DNA of 64,000 bases from Coleophoma eucalyptorum. Taxonomy: Eukaryota; Ascomycota; Leotiomycetes; Helotiales; Dermateaceae. Below the pieces are notes generated by a model. That model searched no databases. It was given only the letters and a program-made list of their open reading frames with translations, and was not told where the DNA came from. The stretch covers positions 822,005 through 886,004 of the forward strand of contig JALRME010000019.1 of NCBI GenBank assembly GCA_026120035.1. The letters run 5' to 3'. This document shows positions 58,985 to 64,000 of the stretch, in pieces (position 1 is the first letter of the stretch; each line of letters starts with the position of its first letter). A program made the position numbers and the translations under genes.

Positions 58985-61419
58985 CTACCGAGCCATAGGT
59001 CCAGTATAAGACTTCCCTCTCAAAGCACCAGATAGCTGCGCAGGTTGTTCACCTTGTTGCACATCAGTTACATGAGAGTGGTTTACTGGAAGTCCTTCGT
59101 CTTGGATGACACCACTCTCCCCAGCCTCGGTCTTCTTCTGAACCTTGCCACCTCTTGCCTCCAGATGCATGGCATCGGTGTTTATGTTCTGGCTAAGGGA
59201 TTCTCTTGTAGCGGCATCAAATTCGAACTTGCCGCTTCCAATAGGGCGGACATGAAGTAGATACATGGCATCAACCTCTTCGAGAGTCTTTCCACTAGAT
59301 TCGATGAGGAAGAAGTAGACCAGGAAGAATGCCAACAAGTTGCATCCGGCAAAGACGTAGCCGTACATGTAGTTGATGTCTCCGGTGATGAAAGGAGTGA
59401 AGAAGGCGAGCATAAAATTCCAGAACCAGTTAGCAGATGTGGCGAACGCCATGGCCACAGCACGGTATCTGTATGGGAACATTTCTCCGATACAAGCCCA
59501 GACGAGAGGGCCCCAGGTGGTTGCAAAACCAACAATGAAGAGACAGGCAAAGACAATCATGACGGTTCCGGCAGTCTTGGCTTGAGAGGAACCTTCAGGT
59601 GCGTTCAAAAACATGAAATGGCCGATACTGGCGAATATCATGAAGCACGAAAACTGCCAGAGCGCGGCAATCCAGAGCGATTCACGTCTTGGGAAGCGCT
59701 TGGCCATCCAAACTGTAAGCCAGTTAGTAAAGTATCTAGAGTATACGTATGGAAAAAGCTCCACTGGTAGAGCCAAGGAAGACCACGGGATGAGGATAAA
59801 AGTTACTTACCACCTACAATTGTAGAGCCAAAGTTGACTCCTCCGAGAATCATAGCTGTAACGTAGGAGTTTTGAATTCCAACACCACGTGCAAAGACAG
59901 TTAGCTTATATATTTTGAAAGGTAGCGGAGAATGGAAGATTCCACGTAGGCACAATAGAGCCTTAGCCGTTGCAAAAGCTCTCGGAACACTTGCTCCATG
60001 GTTTGGACCAATCATATGTTCATTTGACCATATAATTAAAGACCGGTATCAAAAAGCTCAATTAATGAATCTGAGACTGTGAAAAAAGAATGGGGGCACT
60101 TATTGAAAACACTGTCCAAATTCCGAAAGTCAGCAGAGATTCTGGGAAGAGTATGAAAGGTCAAGATTGTCTTTCTGAAAAAACTTACGTTGTGCCATAG
60201 TAAAAGAAATAATTGGCTCCTGTAAGCTGCTGGAGCGTTTGTAAACCCATGGCTAGCAAGACTCTGTAAAGCATTCGTGGTCCTGGTGCTTGTCAGTATT
60301 GAAACAATAATAAAGATCAGCTACTAGAGGTAGAGTAACATACCAGTTAAAGCTTCCCACCATGGATGATCCCCCTTTGTTGCCTGCATGACCTTCTCGA
60401 TTTCTGCAGCCTCCATCTGAATTAGACTGCTATCCTCCGGAACTCCATAGAACTTAGCCATGGTAGTAAGAGCACGATCGGAGCGACCGTGGTTCCAGTC
60501 GTAACGAGGGGTTTCTGGCAGCAGCAAAATGCCCAGTCCCAAAATGATAGCCCAAATATAGCCAACACCCATTGGGATACGGTAGGAGCCAGTATCGGCC
60601 CGTGTCTCGGTACCGTAATTGATACAGTCTGCGGTAAAGATACCGAGAGTAATGAACAACTGGTAGCAACTGTCGAGTCATCAGTTAAGTGAACTCCAAG
60701 AAGCCTAGCACTAAGCGATAGGCGACCACTCACGTGATAAGGATGAGTACTCACGAAATAACAGCACCACGGACTGGCACAGGAGAGGTTTCAGCCATAT
60801 ACAATGGTACAAGAACTGAAAGACCTCCAACACCAATTCCTGCAAGCCAGCGGCCCATAACGATGCCAACCCATTGACCATCAGCGACCGCCATTTGAAC
60901 CGTCACGCCAGCGCAGAAGACTAAGCACCAAATGGGGACACTGAACTTGCGTCCAATTCTGTTGGCCAATGGACCACCAATCAAGCACCCAATAAGTGTT
61001 CCGATCGATAGCTATAAGAAATTAGCCCTGTTAAGTATCCATCATCATAATATTCTTACCAAACCAACAATCAGACCGGATCGCGCGTTGGTGAAATGAT
61101 AGCCATGGGGATTTGCTGTTGTGACAGGACCTGGTTCACCGAACCTTTGCAGGAAAACGGGCATCTCCAAGAAACCAGAAATTTGTCCAGTATCGTAACC
61201 AAAGATAAACCCACCCATGGCAGTGAGAGTAGCCATAAATACTGTCCTCAAAGTGAGATGATCTTTGGCACTGCTACCGGAGCCATTCTTCTCGATATCC
61301 TTATCGGTCACAGGCTTCATTCCACCTGCTGGTACATCCATTGAGTTTGACGTTGAAGGTACAGCAGTACTTGGACTGCTAGTGTTGCCATTGCGGCCAC
61401 GGTTGAGTATGCGATTCAT
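58985..61419 (-). CDS. MFS sugar (hexose) transporter
   Basis: Seven exons (61419-61060, 61011-60755, 60669-60344, 60282-60189, 60104-60111, 59888-59811, 59712-58985) give 616 aa. The start is the first in-frame ATG; codons above it begin with GTG. It has the twelve-segment sugar porter layout: [83 protein letters not shown], a KRFPRRES loop, and [10 protein letters not shown] near the end. These are signatures of fungal plasma-membrane hexose transporters. Exon 5 is only 8 nt and the next intron (59889-60103) appears to be AT-AC rather than GT-AG. Without these two steps the frame cannot be joined to give the conserved [15 protein letters not shown] segment. The N-terminal 45 residues are a polar cytosolic tail. 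Substrate range and affinity are not readable from sequence. Confidence 0.9.
59889..60103 (-). other. Candidate U2-type AT-AC intron (215 nt) after an 8-nt exon
   Basis: In the transporter gene the donor reads TTTTCA|ATAAGTGCC and the acceptor GCTAACTGTCTTTGCAC|GTGGTG. The donor is the normal GTAAGT consensus with A at position 1, and a CTAAC branch site lies 13 nt before the AC end. Upstream, a normal 77-nt GT-AG intron (60188-60112) ends GGACAG just before the 8-nt exon TGTTTTCA. Together they restore [14 protein letters not shown]. No AG lies between the CTAAC and the first needed codon, so a GT-AG solution is not available here. Confidence 0.7.
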
Positions 61420-63158
61420 CTTGGCGGTTAAATTTTTGGTATGTATTGGAACAATCACCTTGGGGGAAGCACTGCTTTATATCTGACTCGACGGGCAAAC
61501 CGCGTCGGATTGCTTAGCAACAATCCGGTGCTTAGAGGAGCAGACAGGTGGAATCGAAAGAATAGCCTGGCCATATGACGGAATTGGCGGATACAAGCCC
61601 CATGGGTGTGACACAAGTTACCTCTCATCATGGGTGTGGAGGCCGGAGACTCCAAGGAAACTGGGTCCAAGTAGCTTCATAAAAGTTGTGTCTGGAGAAG
61701 GAAAGCGACATATGACGATGGTAAAAAGTCAAAAGCGGGCCGCAGAGCACCCGACTCGATCTGTGCCCAAAGCTCAAGCCGATATTTGGCCTTCACGTGA
61801 CGTTGTTCCGTGCTCGCCGTCGCCTCAAGCGAATGAGATTCTTTCGTCGGCGTTAATAGTGGAGCCTGGGAGATGCGCGTCAGCAACACTCGCCGGCTTG
61901 CCTGACGCAAATAGACGGTCAAATTCTCGGTGGTATTTGCGTTTTGGCTCCAGATGGAGTACGGATTTGCTTCATCTCCAAGTCCCCAGTCTCCATTTCT
62001 CCAACTCAATCCAACTGCAAGGTAAGAAGGTTGTGGCTTTGACTACAGAGCGATGACGTCTATGCAACCACTTGACCTAGTTTCACGCGAGACAGTTGCA
62101 CTACGGAAGGCCCCAAGGATTTTTTTTTTCTTCAGGCACCGTGACCTGCTAAATTGGATGGAACGGCAATGTAAAGCTCCTTAGTAATCAATCATTCTCC
62201 GAAGTTCTTTCTGTTGACTCGAATGCTTTCAAGTATTCAAGGATGTCACTCGGCTGCGACGGATGTTGAAGGCGTTCAGAGTCTGACTATCAACTCCATA
62301 AACTGTTAACTCCCACCTTCCTTCCTTCCTTCAATCTGTGCCTGAAGATCGTCGAGATCCCTTACAGTCTCGTGCGTTCTCTAAAGTATCAGGAACCACA
62401 ATTAGGCTGTACTTGAAGTCTGTTTAAAGATCAGCAGCCCTGGAGAAATCTGGGGGTGTAACCTTTAGCTAGAAAGCATATTTAACTTAGGTTACCTTGG
62501 TTATCGAACATATAGACTTCGAGAACCTGTGGTAAACTAGATGTTATAAGAAGACCAACGTATTACGAACCATTGTTCTGAGGCCAACGTCCATTAATAC
62601 AATGCTTATACGAGGTATATGATGAATGATTGAAACAGGGATCCCGAGCGAGAAAAGTGTAAATGGATCGAAACATGACTCGGGATAGCGAAGCAAGACG
62701 AAAAGTTAAACTTTATCGTGCTAGGCGCTGTGTGCTGTATTTAAAAGGACCATTATCCCATACAACTGGACTATAGTATATAACGAGGACATATGGTCTT
62801 GATCGTTTGAGAGCTTCACGAGACTGGATCCACGGCTGAAAATGTATCTTAGATAAAGCTGAATCGGTCATTATTACCTGTCGAACTGTAGGACTAAAAC
62901 AGTTTCTGTAAAGAAAACACTCTTTCCCTTTCTGACCCACTCTTTGTTCAACTCGATCATGCGTGATGGGTTGGCAAACCTACGAATATAAATGCCCTTA
63001 ATTAACTACAAAAATAAGCTGTACATTCTCCTCGTTTGCTTTGCTAAACATTCGTAAAGCAGATACCGGAAATCTACTTGTCAACATAAGGTACGAAAGG
63101 GGGTTATCAAAATTCATGAAAAATGACAGGGGTTATTCTGCCGCTACACTAAGCCTAT
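61420..63158. other. Intergenic: transporter promoter and transposon flank
   Basis: About 1.7 kb upstream of the sugar transporter, up to the end of the transposase relic. It contains the transporter promoter and, near 63077-63140, sequence that may be the terminal part of the transposon (GGGGGTTATCAAAATTCATG). The other terminus is outside the window, so an inverted repeat cannot be confirmed. No gene is seen. Confidence 0.45.
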
Positions 63159-64000
63159 TTAGTATGGAGTCTGGGCTCCCTTCCTAAGCCTGACTTTGGC
63201 TAATCTCTGTGGAATAGAGTCAATGAAGCTATTGATCTCTTTCTGCTGGATTTCATGGTCCCAGATACGACTTCCTTTAGCTGTGTAATTGACCAGCCAC
63301 CATGTGGGTTCCTATTCCTAATCCTCTGTTTCAAGATCCTCCATACATTCTCAATTGGGTTCAGATCCGGAGAGTTGGCTGGCCAGTCAAGTAGGGTATT
63401 TATATGACATATAATACGTGTAGCATTACAGAGGCCTTTATTCCCCTTGGTATTCTTTAGCCTATAGACTCTTGAACCATCTTCTACACAGAAATAGCCC
63501 TATAGATGCCGATCTTTAAAGATCTCTTGGAGAGGGCCACGGAGAATCTAAGCTTCGTATTTAACTTGGGTAAACCCTTTCCCTTGACCTTTTGTACAGA
63601 TAAAATAAAGAGGCGTTTTGAAGTTGTATCCAATAGCTGCCCAACATATAATTAAGTCTTGGCCAGAGTTAAAGGTAAACCGAATACAATCTAGCCGGTT
63701 TCTTTCTCCACGTTTCCGTAGGACTTTGATACGCCGGCGTAGCTTTGTTCTAGTAATAGTCTTATCGGTATATATAGCTTTCCTCCAGTACTCCTTTGGC
63801 CGATCCTAATTCTTGATTGAAAAAATCCACCGGCGGCGCTTTTGATCATCGGATAGCCATGGCTTTGTATCGGGAGAATGATAGTGATAGCCCCAACGAG
63901 CCCAGGCTCGTAATAAGGTCGAATAAGAGGCCTTAATACTATAGGCTTCTTTGGCAATCTTTTCGATAGGTAAGATACGTCGGTCGTAATGTCCTATGAT
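63159..64000 (-). pseudogene. Broken Tc1/mariner (DD37D) transposase, cut by the window edge
   Basis: Reading the minus strand from 64000 gives a DDE_3-type transposase C-terminal part. The first catalytic Asp is in IYTDK, the second in [15 protein letters not shown], and the third in [16 protein letters not shown], with 37 residues between the last two. The gene is dead: in-frame TAG stops lie at 63806-63808, 63548-63550 and 63500-63502. A frameshift near 63260-63275 separates ITQLKEVV from [16 protein letters not shown]. The tail ends [16 protein letters not shown] then TAA at 63159-63161. All three stops are TAG, as expected from CAG changed by C-to-T mutation, fitting RIP. The N-terminal DNA-binding part lies beyond the window. 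Confidence 0.9.

Overview
This 64 kb window is nuclear DNA of a filamentous ascomycete (Pezizomycotina). The signs are short introns (mostly 46-85 nt) with GTAAGT-like donors and CTAAC/CTGAC branch sites, an ERG4 sterol C-24(28) reductase, an Uds1 septation protein, an UncA-type kinesin-3 and a decayed Tc1/mariner element whose stops look like RIP-type C-to-T damage. A leotiomycete is my guess; the sequence alone does not settle the class. I rebuilt the gene models by hand from splice signals, and every spliced model given here keeps frame from start to stop.

Left part (0-25 kb), dense housekeeping genes: a secreted SMP-30-like beta-propeller (-); an RNF10/Mag2-type RING ubiquitin ligase (-) divergent from a Ubp3/USP10-type deubiquitinase (+); ERG4 (+); the FACT subunit SPT16 (+), convergent with a CDC50/LEM3 flippase subunit (-); a Sae2/CtIP DNA-end-resection factor (-); and a leukotriene-A4-hydrolase-type aminopeptidase (-). 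The ligase/deubiquitinase pair stands out, because in yeast and human the two proteins act in opposite directions on the same 40S ribosomal proteins.

Middle (25-46 kb): about 7.7 kb without any gene I can support lies upstream of the Uds1 gene (+). Then come a TIP30-like NAD(P)-binding protein (-) divergent from a DJ-1/PfpI-family protein (+), the kinesin-3 motor (-, 1600 aa), and another 3 kb without genes.

Right part (46-64 kb), more accessory: a seven-knuckle CCHC RNA-binding protein (GIS2/CNBP type, nine exons including 14-, 15- and 20-nt exons); two paralogous membrane-anchored Methyltransf_22-type proteins (-) on either side of a LovD/EstB-like serine hydrolase (+); a lineage-restricted-looking hypothetical protein (-); and a sugar transporter (-) that can only be read through if it contains an 8-nt exon followed by a rare AT-AC intron. 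The window ends inside a broken Tc1/mariner (DD37D) transposase.

I found no rRNA, tRNA or CRISPR features. I see no unmistakable new system. The best leads are the ligase/deubiquitinase pairing, the AT-AC intron, the methyltransferase/hydrolase trio and the large gene-free block.
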